Source: an uncultured Bacteroidales bacterium (GTDB lineage: Bacteria > Bacteroidota > Bacteroidia > Bacteroidales > UBA932). From it: 12,929 bases of DNA. Shown one piece after another: positions 1 to 7,676 of the stretch; within the stretch, counting starts at the first letter, position 1; each line of letters begins with the position of its first letter. The position numbers and the translations under genes are program-made. The notes beneath the pieces are model-generated. The model did no database searches. It had not been told where the DNA came from and worked only from the letters and a program-made list of their open reading frames with translations. The stretch spans positions 1-12,929 of the forward strand of contig UQWT01000057.1 of NCBI GenBank assembly GCA_900544815.1. The letters are read 5' to 3'.

Positions 1-2
1 GT

Positions 3-827
3 CTCGCTTGTGTCTTTCTCTCATTGACTCGTTTGATTTATGCTCTCAAAACTGTCAACTTTTTTCAGTTCAAGTCAGTCGAATCACATCAGTTCGCACC
101 TAACAGTAGCTTTTCTTTCGCTACAAGGTTATATATCTTTGATAGAGAATTACGATCCTTGGTATTTACAGCCATTCAAGATATAGAAATTGCGTTTCGT
201 ACTAGAATAATCCATTACTTTTCTTTGGAACATGGTCCGTTTTGGTTCATGGATTCAAGTAAGTTCAAGAATCAAAGTATTTTCAATTCCTGTCTTGACA
301 ATATAGCAGCAGAGGTAAATCGTTCAAGAGAAGATTTTATTTCCGAATTTTACAAAAACTACACTTATCCATCTTTTCCGCCAGCGTGGAAAACTTTAGA
401 AGTGGTTTCCTTCGGAACACTGTCCAAACTTTTTTGCAATTTCAAGGACAATTTGGTTAAGAAGAAAGTGGCGAAAGAGTTCAATCTGCCACAATATTTA
501 TATTTAGAGAATTGGATAAAGTGCATTGCTGTACTACGAAATGCCTGTGCTCATCATGCTCGCATTTGGAACAGACGTTTCCCTATGATGCCAATAATGC
601 CAGATTACCTACCCTCATCATGGATTGTTTGCAAATTCCGTCCAAATAAATTATATCACCAATTATGCTGTCTTGCATATTTGGAACAGTCTATAGCAGA
701 AAATGGAAATTTCACCCACCATCTGTTAACTCTTGTGGATAATAACAATGAAATAAGTGCACGTTCTATGGGATTTCCGCAAGAATGGAAAATAGAACCT
801 TTATGGTTGGTGTCACATACTCTTTAA
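3..827 (+). CDS. Abi family protein (AbiD/AbiF-like, Abi_2), 5' end cut by window
   Basis: The frame is open to the left edge, so the true start lies outside the window; the TTG at 24 is the first near-start codon but probably not the real one. The sequence fits the Abi_2 (AbiD/AbiF) family: an LYIFDRELRSL segment followed by IEIAFRTRI, a late SFGTLSKLF segment, and an Arg-Asn-Ala-Cys-Ala-His (RxxxxH) motif at bases 537-554 followed by HARIWNRRFP. RxxxxH is the HEPN ribonuclease signature; known members act in phage abortive infection, which is the inferred role here. Family members usually start with about 40-60 residues before the LYxFDRxLR block, so only the N-terminus is missing. There is no obvious partner gene inside the window and the downstream gene has its own promoter-like sequence, so the two are probably not an operon. 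Family call fairly sure; phage defence itself is inferred. Confidence 0.8.
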   Translation, partial: LACVFLSLTRLIYALKTVNFFQFKSVESHQFAPNSSFSFATRLYIFDRELRSLVFTAIQDIEIAFRTRIIHYFSLEHGPFWFMDSSKFKNQSIFNSCLDNIAAEVNRSREDFISEFYKNYTYPSFPPAWKTLEVVSFGTLSKLFCNFKDNLVKKKVAKEFNLPQYLYLENWIKCIAVLRNACAHHARIWNRRFPMMPIMPDYLPSSWIVCKFRPNKLYHQLCCLAYLEQSIAENGNFTHHLLTLVDNNNEISARSMGFPQEWKIEPLWLVSHTL

Positions 828-910
828 ACTTGGCTTGTGGTATTGTATTTTTTATCCGACACAAAAGTCAAGGGGTAATTGTCGGGAAGCAAAAAATTAT
901 TGTTTTTGTA

Positions 911-918
911 TACTTTTG
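911..918 (+). promoter_or_regulatory. Candidate Bacteroidetes -7 promoter element
   Basis: TACTTTTG matches the Bacteroides -7 consensus TAnnTTTG exactly and lies 23 bases before the ATG at 941. No good -33 TTTG is present at the expected 18-21 base spacing (the nearest TTG, 879-881, is too far away), so this is a half-supported promoter. It would give a very short leader for the 941 gene. Confidence 0.4.
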
Positions 919-940
919 CAGGTGAAATTCAAATTTTGCA

Positions 941-1816
941 ATGGACAAAAAGCATAATATAACAGATGGGTTGGGCAATCGCGCCATTAAAAACATAATG
1001 GGAGCAGCGTTTAAAAGGGTAGCTCTGTTGGTTATTGCCTGTGCAATAGCTTTTAACAGTTATGGTTTTGGGAGGCAGCAGCATACGGGTGATATGCAAC
1101 GGGTGTTTCCGTTTGAATGGGATAATGACAAGATTATTGAGCTGTACTATCTTGTAAATGATTACCTGGATAAGCCAAATGACACAAACACAGGCAAACC
1201 AACCCCTATAGCGGAGCATCCCAAATTCGGCAAAATGACCTTTGGTAACCACAGGATATGGTACCATTGGGGTTTTAACGTTAATCCGCGCAATTTTACA
1301 CCACTTAAAGAGGCTGTAGAGAGGAACATTAAAAAGGGGGTAATAACAGAAACAGATGCAAAAGAGTTTTGGGATATTCTTCTAAAGGAGGTTGGCAGAA
1401 GGAACAGATATCTTATGAACAAGGCTACAGAGATATTGGGCTATGGGAAGTTGGGAAGCATCTCCGCAATTCAAAGGGCACAGGCAAATGCCTTTGTAAC
1501 AATACTCTACTCTATACATCTGTTGGGAGACCACCAGGGAAAGATCTTAAATGTAATGTCTGACCGTAATGCAGTATACGCGGATATTTACAATGCCATA
1601 GACAATCTTGCCGGGCGCGAAGCCTACAATATAGAGCGTGCAAAAAGCATAAAAAAAGAGCTGCGCAAACATCAGGACAGCCCTGCTGATTTCATAAATG
1701 CAATGGAGAGGCGGTTCACTCCGTTTATACTCTCTCTTAAAGGCCCCATGTACAACTACAAACAGAAGTTTGAGAAGATGGGATATAAGCTAAAGAGCTG
1801 CTGGTGTAATTTATAG
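941..1816 (+). CDS. Predicted exported protein with HxxxGDH motif (P1 nuclease/phospholipase C-like?)
   Basis: A 291-residue protein not recognised with certainty. Residues 25-44 (KRVALLVIACAIAFNSYGFG) form a basic-then-hydrophobic stretch typical of a signal peptide. A start at the ATG at 998 (Met20) would give a cleaner signal peptide than the ATG at 941; neither has a clear Shine-Dalgarno sequence. The mature part holds HRIWYHWGFN (H104, H109) and SIHLLGDHQG (H193, D197, H198). The latter resembles the HxxxGDxHQ zinc-ligand motif of the S1/P1 nuclease and zinc-dependent phospholipase C superfamily, suggesting an all-helical secreted metal enzyme; this is inference from short motifs only. 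The C-terminus carries a CWC pair. It stands alone, convergent with uvrA, so neighbours give no hint about its role. Coding status is well supported; function is weak. Confidence 0.75.
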   Translation: MDKKHNITDGLGNRAIKNIMGAAFKRVALLVIACAIAFNSYGFGRQQHTGDMQRVFPFEWDNDKIIELYYLVNDYLDKPNDTNTGKPTPIAEHPKFGKMTFGNHRIWYHWGFNVNPRNFTPLKEAVERNIKKGVITETDAKEFWDILLKEVGRRNRYLMNKATEILGYGKLGSISAIQRAQANAFVTILYSIHLLGDHQGKILNVMSDRNAVYADIYNAIDNLAGREAYNIERAKSIKKELRKHQDSPADFINAMERRFTPFILSLKGPMYNYKQKFEKMGYKLKSCWCNL

Positions 1817-1821
1817 GCTTT

Positions 1822-1887
1822 AGCTTTGCCATTAGCATTAGCTTAAATTAATCTTTGAGAGCCAATACCAACGCTAACGCCAAAGCT
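1822..1887. terminator. Imperfect inverted repeat between convergent genes, possible two-way terminator
   Basis: The arms 1822-1836 (AGCTTTGCCATTAGC) and 1873-1887 (GCTAACGCCAAAGCT) pair at 13 of 15 positions, with a 36-base loop that contains a repeated CATTAG unit. It lies 5 bases after the stop of the 941 gene and 26 bases before the stop of uvrA, where two convergent genes both need an end signal. The loop is long and there is no clean T-run, so intrinsic termination is not certain. Confidence 0.4.
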
Positions 1888-1891
1888 TTCT

Positions 1892-1919
1892 CTATAAACT
1901 ATAAACTCTCAACTATAAA
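1892..1919. repeat. Four-unit 7-base tandem repeat (CTATAAA)
   Basis: The units are CTATAAA, CTATAAA, CTCTCAA and CTATAAA in exact 7-base register. The last unit includes the uvrA stop codon (1913-1915 on the minus strand). Three of the four units are identical. Such a heptad can arise by replication slippage; no function is evident. Confidence 0.6.
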
Positions 1920-4834
1920 CTTTTATTCAGTGCTTTGCCGGTTTTATTGTCGGGAACTTTCGCCAACTCTTCCGGAGTTCCGGTAAAGCAGATATTGCCA
2001 CCCATGTCACCACCGTCAGGGCCAAGATCTATAACCCAGTCACATGCCTTTATTATATCTGTATTATGTTCAACAACCACAATAGTGTGGCCTCTGTCTA
2101 CCAAAGCATTAAACGCCTTGAGCAACTTTTTTATATCGTGGAAATGCAATCCAGTCGTAGGCTCGTCAAAGATAAAGAGAGTGCTCCCCTTTCCTGTAAC
2201 CTGCCGGCTGTCCATACTTAAGAACTGGGCAAGTTTTATCCTTTGGTTTTCGCCTCCCGACAAAGTACTGCTGCTCTGCCCCAATTGCACATAGCCTAAC
2301 CCCACATCGCTAAGGATCTGCAACCGCTGAGCTACCCGTTTTGCAGTAGATTCCTTTTGCGAACCAAAGAATTCAATAGCCTCCTCAACGCTCATATTAA
2401 GCACATCATTGATATTCTTTCCCTGATACCTTACCTCCAAAATATCGGCTTTGAACCTTTTGCCTCCACACTCGTCACACACCATACGTACATCGGCCAT
2501 AAACTGCATAGGCACAGTAATATATCCTTCTCCCAAACATTGAGGACAACGCCCTCCATCTATGTTGAACGAAAAAAACGAGTTGCCGTAACCGTTCATT
2601 TTTGCATAAGGCTGTTCTGAAAACAGTTTCCTTATATCATCGTAAATCTTAAGATATGTAACAGGATTGGATCTCGATGACTTTCCTATAGGGTTCTGGT
2701 CTACAAACTCAACACACCCAAGCATATTAAGATCCCCCTTTAGCTCCTTAAACGCTCCAGGTTTCTCGCCAAACTGTTGGAAATGACGCGCCAAAGCAGG
2801 ATATAGAATATCACCCACCAACGAAGATTTTCCGCTTCCGCTCACCCCGGTTACAGCGGTTATCACCCCTATTGGGAACTTTACATCTATATTTTTAAGA
2901 TTGTTCTCCATTGCGCCAACAATCTCTACATACCTGCTCCACCCCCTCTTCTTTTCCGGAATCTCTATTCTCTTTCTACCGCACAGATAATCCAATGTAA
3001 GTGACTTATATGGCGAACCTTCAACTACCTTGGCAAGCTGCTCTTTGCTGTATGTTCCCTCTTTGTTGTCGGGAAGCAGAACAGGACCTTGATACACAAC
3101 CTCTCCCCCATGCACACCGGCATATGGGCCAATATCCACGAGCTGGTCTGCAGACTTTATAATCTCCGCGTCATGCTCAACTATCACAACGCTGTTTCCA
3201 AGATCTCTCAGGCCTTTGATTACCTTTATAAGTCTGTGAGTATCATAAGGATGTAACCCAATGCTCGGCTCATCCAATATATAAAGAGAGCCAACAAGAC
3301 TGCTCCCCAACGAGCTTACAAGATTTATTCTCTGACTTTCGCCTCCCGACAATGTCTTGGCCTGCCTCGAAAGGGTGAGATAGCCAAGCCCAACATTCTC
3401 TATATAGCTGAGCCTCTGCACAATCTCCTTAATTGCCCTCTCCCCCACCTTTGCCTCATACGGCTCCAATTCAAGTTCCTTGAAGAAATTTAAAAGCGAG
3501 GTAACAGACATGGCAAGCATCTCTCCTATATTCTTTCCCCCAATCTTAACGTAGCGGGTCTCTTTACGGAGACGTGTACCTTCACATTCCGGGCAAAGGG
3601 TCTTTCCTGAATACCGGGCAAGCATATATTTGTACTGTATCTTATATTTGTTTGCTTCAACAAATTTAAAGAACTCGTTTATTCCGCAAACACCGGGAGC
3701 TCCATCCCACAGCAGCCGTTTCTGCTCCTTTGTAAGTTCAGCATACGGTCTATGTATTGGAAAGCCAAGTTTTGGAGCAGCCATAATAAAATCTTTCTTA
3801 AGCTGTTTCATAGTCTCTCCCCTCCAACAGGCTACCGCATCTTCGTAGAGTGAAAGAGACTGGTTAGGTATTACAAGGCTTTCATCTATTCCAACAATAC
3901 TTCCATATCCGCCGCAGGCAGGACAAGCTCCAATTGGATTATTAAAACTGAACATCAGCTCGTTGAGCTTCTCAAACCGCATTCCATCCGCCTCAAAGAC
4001 CTGCGAGAACTCTCTCTCTGTAAACTCCTCACCTCGCGATATTACAACCATCATCCGCTCCTTTCCAACATTAAATGCCGTTGCAACCGAATCCTCTATA
4101 CGCGCCTCATCCTCCATATCCAAAAATCTGTCTATAAGTATCTGCAGATTATGGGATTTGTAATCCTGTAAAGCAGCAAGAACCACATCAACCTTAACCA
4201 TCCTTTTAAGTGTAAGATCAAAAAGACGTGCAAAACCGGCCTCCTTTAACTCCAAAAGCTTCTCTGTATGTGTATCATTAAGCATCTCCCAACCAAATGG
4301 CGCGACAATATAGAATACGGCTTTCTGTTCACTTCCTGCTTTTGAAGCATCGGACGTTTCCAACATGTTTGACGCGTCTGAAGCATACATCTCGTTCATG
4401 TAACCAAGTACATCCTGAACATTCTCACACTTGACCTCACGGCCGCTTACAGGGGAGTATGTTTTGCCAATCTTAGCAAAAAGGAGCCTCAAATAGTCAT
4501 ATATCTCTGTATTGGTTCCTACCGTTGAACGCGGATTTCTGCTGTTGACCTTCTGTTCAATGGCTATTGCCGGAGGGATCCCATTTATCTTGTCCACCGC
4601 AGGCTTGCTCATTCTGCCAAGGAACTGACGTGCAAAGGCAGAGAGACTCTCTGCATATCTGCGCTGTCCCTCCGCAAAAAGTGTATCAAAGGCCAACGAT
4701 GACTTGCCGCTACCGCTAAGCCCGGATATAACCACCAACTTTCCTCGAGGAATCTTTAATGATATGTTTTTTAAGTTATTAACCCTTGCCCCCTCTATGC
4801 TTATATATTTTTCAACAGTATTCTTTCTTGTCAT
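1913..4834 (-). CDS. uvrA: UvrA, excinuclease ABC ATPase subunit A
   Basis: Damage-recognition subunit of nucleotide excision repair, a cytoplasmic twin-ABC ATPase that loads UvrB on damaged DNA. Numbered from the ATG at 4834 (973 residues): Walker A GLSGSGKSS 38-46, UvrB-binding and insertion region about 120-290, CPAC 304-307, CPEC 414-417, signature LSGGE 495-499, Walker B LYILDEP 517-523, second Walker A GVSGSGKSS 663-671, zinc finger C763/C766/C786/C789, LSGGE 858-862, LFIFDEP 886-892, switch His923. A GTG at 4846 would add four residues; I prefer the ATG because GGGTGG sits about 10 bases upstream. Odd points: the first CxxC of the N-terminal zinc module (before FSFNNP) is replaced by FEADGMRF, and a low-complexity insert rich in Asp-Ala-Ser lies at about 151-168. 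From memory the missing CxxC is usual for UvrA in this phylum. The start lies 42 bases from the end of the rel gene, so co-transcription is likely. Confidence 0.95.
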   Translation of the reverse strand: MTRKNTVEKYISIEGARVNNLKNISLKIPRGKLVVISGLSGSGKSSLAFDTLFAEGQRRYAESLSAFARQFLGRMSKPAVDKINGIPPAIAIEQKVNSRNPRSTVGTNTEIYDYLRLLFAKIGKTYSPVSGREVKCENVQDVLGYMNEMYASDASNMLETSDASKAGSEQKAVFYIVAPFGWEMLNDTHTEKLLELKEAGFARLFDLTLKRMVKVDVVLAALQDYKSHNLQILIDRFLDMEDEARIEDSVATAFNVGKERMMVVISRGEEFTEREFSQVFEADGMRFEKLNELMFSFNNPIGACPACGGYGSIVGIDESLVIPNQSLSLYEDAVACWRGETMKQLKKDFIMAAPKLGFPIHRPYAELTKEQKRLLWDGAPGVCGINEFFKFVEANKYKIQYKYMLARYSGKTLCPECEGTRLRKETRYVKIGGKNIGEMLAMSVTSLLNFFKELELEPYEAKVGERAIKEIVQRLSYIENVGLGYLTLSRQAKTLSGGESQRINLVSSLGSSLVGSLYILDEPSIGLHPYDTHRLIKVIKGLRDLGNSVVIVEHDAEIIKSADQLVDIGPYAGVHGGEVVYQGPVLLPDNKEGTYSKEQLAKVVEGSPYKSLTLDYLCGRKRIEIPEKKRGWSRYVEIVGAMENNLKNIDVKFPIGVITAVTGVSGSGKSSLVGDILYPALARHFQQFGEKPGAFKELKGDLNMLGCVEFVDQNPIGKSSRSNPVTYLKIYDDIRKLFSEQPYAKMNGYGNSFFSFNIDGGRCPQCLGEGYITVPMQFMADVRMVCDECGGKRFKADILEVRYQGKNINDVLNMSVEEAIEFFGSQKESTAKRVAQRLQILSDVGLGYVQLGQSSSTLSGGENQRIKLAQFLSMDSRQVTGKGSTLFIFDEPTTGLHFHDIKKLLKAFNALVDRGHTIVVVEHNTDIIKACDWVIDLGPDGGDMGGNICFTGTPEELAKVPDNKTGKALNKSL

Positions 4835-4876
4835 GATTTTTACCACCCTTTACCTTATTTTTCCTTCTTGCCACCT

Positions 4877-7066
4877 CTAACCTCTCGTCCTAAGTACATT
4901 CTTAACCTCTCTCAGTCTCTTTATCGCCGAGATGACAGAATCCAAATGCGAATTATTCCCTACAGATATGCTCAATTCAATTATCAGCTCATATTTACCG
5001 CCGTTGTTTCTCTCATTAAGAGTGTAAGACCTTACAGATGCATTCTGTTTGGTACACAGATCCATAACAGCAGGGCCTATCGACGGGTCATTCTCTGCAA
5101 TAACCTTAAGTCCGCATTGGAAACGTGCAGTTGTACCTGTCCTCTGCCATTTGACGGGCTGAACCCTGTATGGGTAGTTCTTGATAAGCCTTGCAGCATT
5201 AGGGCAGGATATTCTGTGGATCTTTGTTCCACCCGATGCGCTCACAAATGCAAAAGCATCATCTCCAAATATAGGATTACAGCATCTTGCCATCTGAACT
5301 GCCACCTTGTTGAGCTTGTCGCTTATGGTTATATAATCGCCATCCTGTTTTATACCACCGTTTTCCGGCTCCTTACTCTCTTTTGTCTTATTATCTCTAT
5401 TATTACCTGCAACATCCTCTTTTTCTCCACTGTCTGCCGGTAGCAACAGATTCTTTATGGCAAGGAGATCTATCTTTTCGTCGCTTATAAGTTCACACAA
5501 ATCCCCTACCGTCTTTAGCTTAAACTGATGCAGGATCTTTGTAAAGACATCGTCTGTAAGCTCTATCTTCCAGTTCTTCATCCTCCTCTCAAGGATCTCG
5601 CGCCCATCCTTTATCCTCTTTCCCTGCTCCTCCTTAAGTTTTGCTTTTATCCTGTTCTTTGCCTTTGATGATACAACTATGTTAAGCCAGTCTGCAGATG
5701 GTTTCTGGTTCTTTGAGCTTATTATCTCTACAACATCGCCCGTTTTAAGAGTATCCCTTATGGAATAGACCTTTCCGTTAACACGTGCACCGCTGCATTT
5801 TACCCCCAAATTTGTATGTATGCTGAATGCAAAATCCAATACAGTAGCACCTTGTGGCAACTGTTTTAAATCGCCGTCCGGAGTAAAGACAAACACATCT
5901 TTCAGTGCCGTATACTCGTCACTTGAATATGGCTGAAAGTCTGTGCTCTCCAACATTTTCTTTACATTGCTTAACCAATCATCCAACCCTGCAACCCTCT
6001 TTACCCCCTTATAGCTCCAGTGCGATGCCATTCCGTTTTCGGCCATATCATCCATCCGCTCTGTCCTTATCTGAACCTCCAACACTACTCCATCCCTGTT
6101 TTCAACTGTAATATGAAGGCTTTCATATCCGTTTGGCTTTGGTACGGAAAGCCAGTCTCTCAAACGCTCTACATGCGGCTTATACTCTTCTGTCACAAGC
6201 GAATATACCGCCCAACAGGCAGCATGCTCATGTTGTTTGTCGGGAAGAATATCTTTTAAAATAAATCTTATTGCAAAAACATCATACACCCCCTCAAAGG
6301 GAATATTCTGCTTCTGCATCTTCTTGAAGATTGAATATGCAGTCTTTGTACGTACTTTAAACTTGTATTTTATTCCGGTTGCGGCCAACTTCTCTTTTAG
6401 CGGGTTGACAAACTCCTCTACAAGCCTCTCCCTGTCTTTTTCGGTAGCCAACAGTTTGTTGGTAATAGCGCGGTAATTTTCCGGATCGCTGTATTTGAAG
6501 TATATATCCTCCAACTCACTCTTTATGTTATACAGCCCCAACTGGTGTGCCAATGGGATGTAGAGCAACATTGTCTCGGTATTTTTCCTCAGCACACTGC
6601 TCTTTGGAAAGATATCGAGGTTACGCATAATCTCCAATCTGTCGGCGAGCTTTATTAAGGCTACTCTTGGGTCCTTTGAGTATGAGATTATAAGCTTTCT
6701 GTATACCTCGGCCTGAAGACCGGTATCTTTTGGGCGGATAGTGGATATGTTGTTAAGCCCCTCTACCATTACTATAATCTCCTTTGGATATTTTTTTGTA
6801 ACCTCCTGCAAAAGCAGTGCGTTGGCTCTTGTTGCCTCATGCAGAAAGACTGCCGTCACCGCTGCCGGCATAAGTCCAAGCTCATTGGCTACGATTGTAG
6901 CAACTCCAACCGGGTGCTCTATAAAAGGGCGCCCGTTTCCTCTGCTATAATCTTTTAGCGCCACCACTGCCACACTATATGCGCTTTCTACCATTTCTTT
7001 ATCTGCAGAATCGTATCTGTCTGTGATACTCTTGATTGGGGTAAAATCTACTAATGTGTCGCTCAT
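4877..7066 (-). CDS. relA: RelA/SpoT-family (p)ppGpp synthetase with degenerate hydrolase domain
   Basis: Long RSH enzyme of 729 residues that makes (p)ppGpp from ATP and GDP/GTP in the stringent response. Domain order: HD domain about 25-180, synthetase about 235-355, TGS about 388-450, helical region, CC/zinc-finger segment (C595, C596, H617, C621), ACT about 650-727. The HD half keeps H51-P52, H76 and D142, but HD is HE (H76-E77) and the following ED pair of LHDVVEDT is Arg80-Ala81, so hydrolysis is probably lost. The synthetase half keeps YDVFAIRF, PKPNGYESLH and EVQIRT (E330). At the position that is RxKD in bifunctional enzymes and ExDD in E. coli RelA it reads R301-L-R-D304. A monofunctional synthetase is therefore inferred, with a separate SpoT expected elsewhere. 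The ATG at 7066 is preceded by a purine-rich AAGAGAGAG. First gene of a likely rel-uvrA transcript. Confidence 0.92.
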   Translation of the reverse strand: MSDTLVDFTPIKSITDRYDSADKEMVESAYSVAVVALKDYSRGNGRPFIEHPVGVATIVANELGLMPAAVTAVFLHEATRANALLLQEVTKKYPKEIIVMVEGLNNISTIRPKDTGLQAEVYRKLIISYSKDPRVALIKLADRLEIMRNLDIFPKSSVLRKNTETMLLYIPLAHQLGLYNIKSELEDIYFKYSDPENYRAITNKLLATEKDRERLVEEFVNPLKEKLAATGIKYKFKVRTKTAYSIFKKMQKQNIPFEGVYDVFAIRFILKDILPDKQHEHAACWAVYSLVTEEYKPHVERLRDWLSVPKPNGYESLHITVENRDGVVLEVQIRTERMDDMAENGMASHWSYKGVKRVAGLDDWLSNVKKMLESTDFQPYSSDEYTALKDVFVFTPDGDLKQLPQGATVLDFAFSIHTNLGVKCSGARVNGKVYSIRDTLKTGDVVEIISSKNQKPSADWLNIVVSSKAKNRIKAKLKEEQGKRIKDGREILERRMKNWKIELTDDVFTKILHQFKLKTVGDLCELISDEKIDLLAIKNLLLPADSGEKEDVAGNNRDNKTKESKEPENGGIKQDGDYITISDKLNKVAVQMARCCNPIFGDDAFAFVSASGGTKIHRISCPNAARLIKNYPYRVQPVKWQRTGTTARFQCGLKVIAENDPSIGPAVMDLCTKQNASVRSYTLNERNNGGKYELIIELSISVGNNSHLDSVISAIKRLREVKNVLRTRG

Positions 7067-7097
7067 ATCTCTCTCTTATCTTTAGTTAACTACAAGG

Positions 7098-7139
7098 ACT
7101 TCTTCAAATGAATAGCCTTCATTTGATTCTTAAAGAAGT
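7098..7139. other. Bulged hairpin in the rel leader region
   Basis: The inner arms 7104-7112 (TCAAATGAA) and 7118-7126 (TTCATTTGA) are perfect complements around a 5-base loop. The outer arms 7098-7103 (ACTTCT) and 7134-7139 (AGAAGT) extend the stem to 15 pairs with a 7-base one-sided bulge. It starts 31 bases before the rel start and would lie in the rel 5' leader if the promoter at 7192-7199 is used. No T-run follows on either strand, so a leader structure is favoured over a terminator. Confidence 0.45.
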
Positions 7140-7191
7140 TACATATAAATATGAATTTAAAGGCTTTATCTTTACAGGTAGCTTCTCTCTG

Positions 7192-7199
7192 CAAATTTA
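7192..7199 (-). promoter_or_regulatory. Candidate -7 promoter element for rel-uvrA
   Basis: On the minus strand this reads TAAATTTG, a full match to the Bacteroidetes TAnnTTTG element, followed by CAGAG. No convincing -33 TTTG is seen 18-21 bases upstream. It would give a leader of roughly 115-120 bases that includes the bulged hairpin at 7098-7139. Confidence 0.45.
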
Positions 7200-7364
7200 G
7201 CCATTATTATGTCCAACCTGCATTTTTTTTGATAAGATAATGATAAGAAACGCCTGCATCATTTAATAAAGGAGACTAATCAAAGAAGTTGTTCATCGTT
7301 TAAGTGGCGTTAAATAGCGAGGTTAGCACAAAGTGCATATGACCTTGTGATTTTCTTATAATCG
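7200..7364. other. Intergenic stretch without a recognisable gene
   Basis: This lies between the divergent rel and peptide-operon promoters. No gene is supported. On the plus strand 7291-7315 matches the H-loop coding part of the downstream exporter (11594-11618) at 21 of 25 bases and can be read as VVHRLSGVK followed by a stop, so it may be a shred of an older ABC transporter gene. Two CCTGCAT copies (7217-7223 and 7252-7258) flank an AT-rich run. The rest is plain AT-rich sequence. Confidence 0.4.
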
Positions 7365-7394
7365 TTTGCAAATAAATAAAAATCATTATCTTTG
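7365..7394 (+). promoter_or_regulatory. Candidate promoter of the peptide (RiPP) operon
   Basis: A -33 element TTTG at 7365-7368 and a -7 element TATCTTTG at 7387-7394 are separated by 18 bases. Both halves match the Bacteroides consensus (TTTG and TAnnTTTG). It is the best promoter match in the window. Transcription would start near 7400, leaving a leader of about 275 bases before the maturase start at 7677. A small stem (TGTTG with CAACA) lies directly at the expected transcript start. Confidence 0.6.
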
Positions 7395-7409
7395 CATTGT
7401 TGTCTTTGA

Positions 7410-7541
7410 GCAACATACATACAGAAAGCGTTTAGCTTGTCCCAATTTGATGAATCTGGACAATTCATAGTGGATTTGGGAAGGGTGACAACGGTTGCAC
7501 TGGCTATATTTTGGGATCTGCCCACATTATATCAGAAAGTG
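7410..7541 (+). other. 44-codon open stretch without a start codon in the operon leader
   Basis: Between stops at 7407-7409 and 7542-7544 the frame reads as a plausible protein piece containing FSLSQFDESGQFIVDLGR and then a hydrophobic LAIFWDLP segment. It has no ATG; an internal GTG exists. It could be a fragment of a lost gene or chance. I do not recognise it. The stretch 7545-7676 holds no gene apart from the ribosome binding site for the maturase. Confidence 0.2.
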
Positions 7542-7661
7542 TGAGCAGTTTCCATTCTTATTCAATCCACGGCAGTCCAGAGCCAAATCAAATGGATAAG
7601 TTTAAAGGAGGCCCACGCTTTCTTTTTATTTAATAATAGTTTCATATGGGTCGTGGAACAT

Positions 7662-7666
7662 GGAGG
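7662..7666 (+). promoter_or_regulatory. Shine-Dalgarno site of the maturase gene
   Basis: GGAGG lies 10 bases before the ATG at 7677. It supports that start. Such a strong site is unusual in a phylum that mostly initiates without a clear Shine-Dalgarno sequence. Confidence 0.6.
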
Positions 7667-7676
7667 ATCTATATAA

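Noticed and set aside
1935..4163. Several plus-strand open frames of 60-120 codons opposite uvrA
   Set aside because: All are antisense to the conserved UvrA reading frame and have no promoter, ribosome site or recognisable motif.
4868..5443. 191-codon plus-strand open frame opposite the rel 3' end
   Set aside because: It lies entirely antisense to well-conserved ACT and zinc-finger coding sequence, has a composition typical of a shadow frame and resembles no protein family.
881..6247. Recurring GTCGGGAAG at about 881, 3069 and 6239
   Set aside because: Two copies simply encode Pro-Asp-Asn/Lys on the minus strand of uvrA and rel; too short and too few to be a repeat family.
7310..7525. 71-codon minus-strand open frame between rel and the peptide operon
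   Set aside because: It overlaps the strong plus-strand promoter and has no recognisable motif or upstream signals; likely chance.
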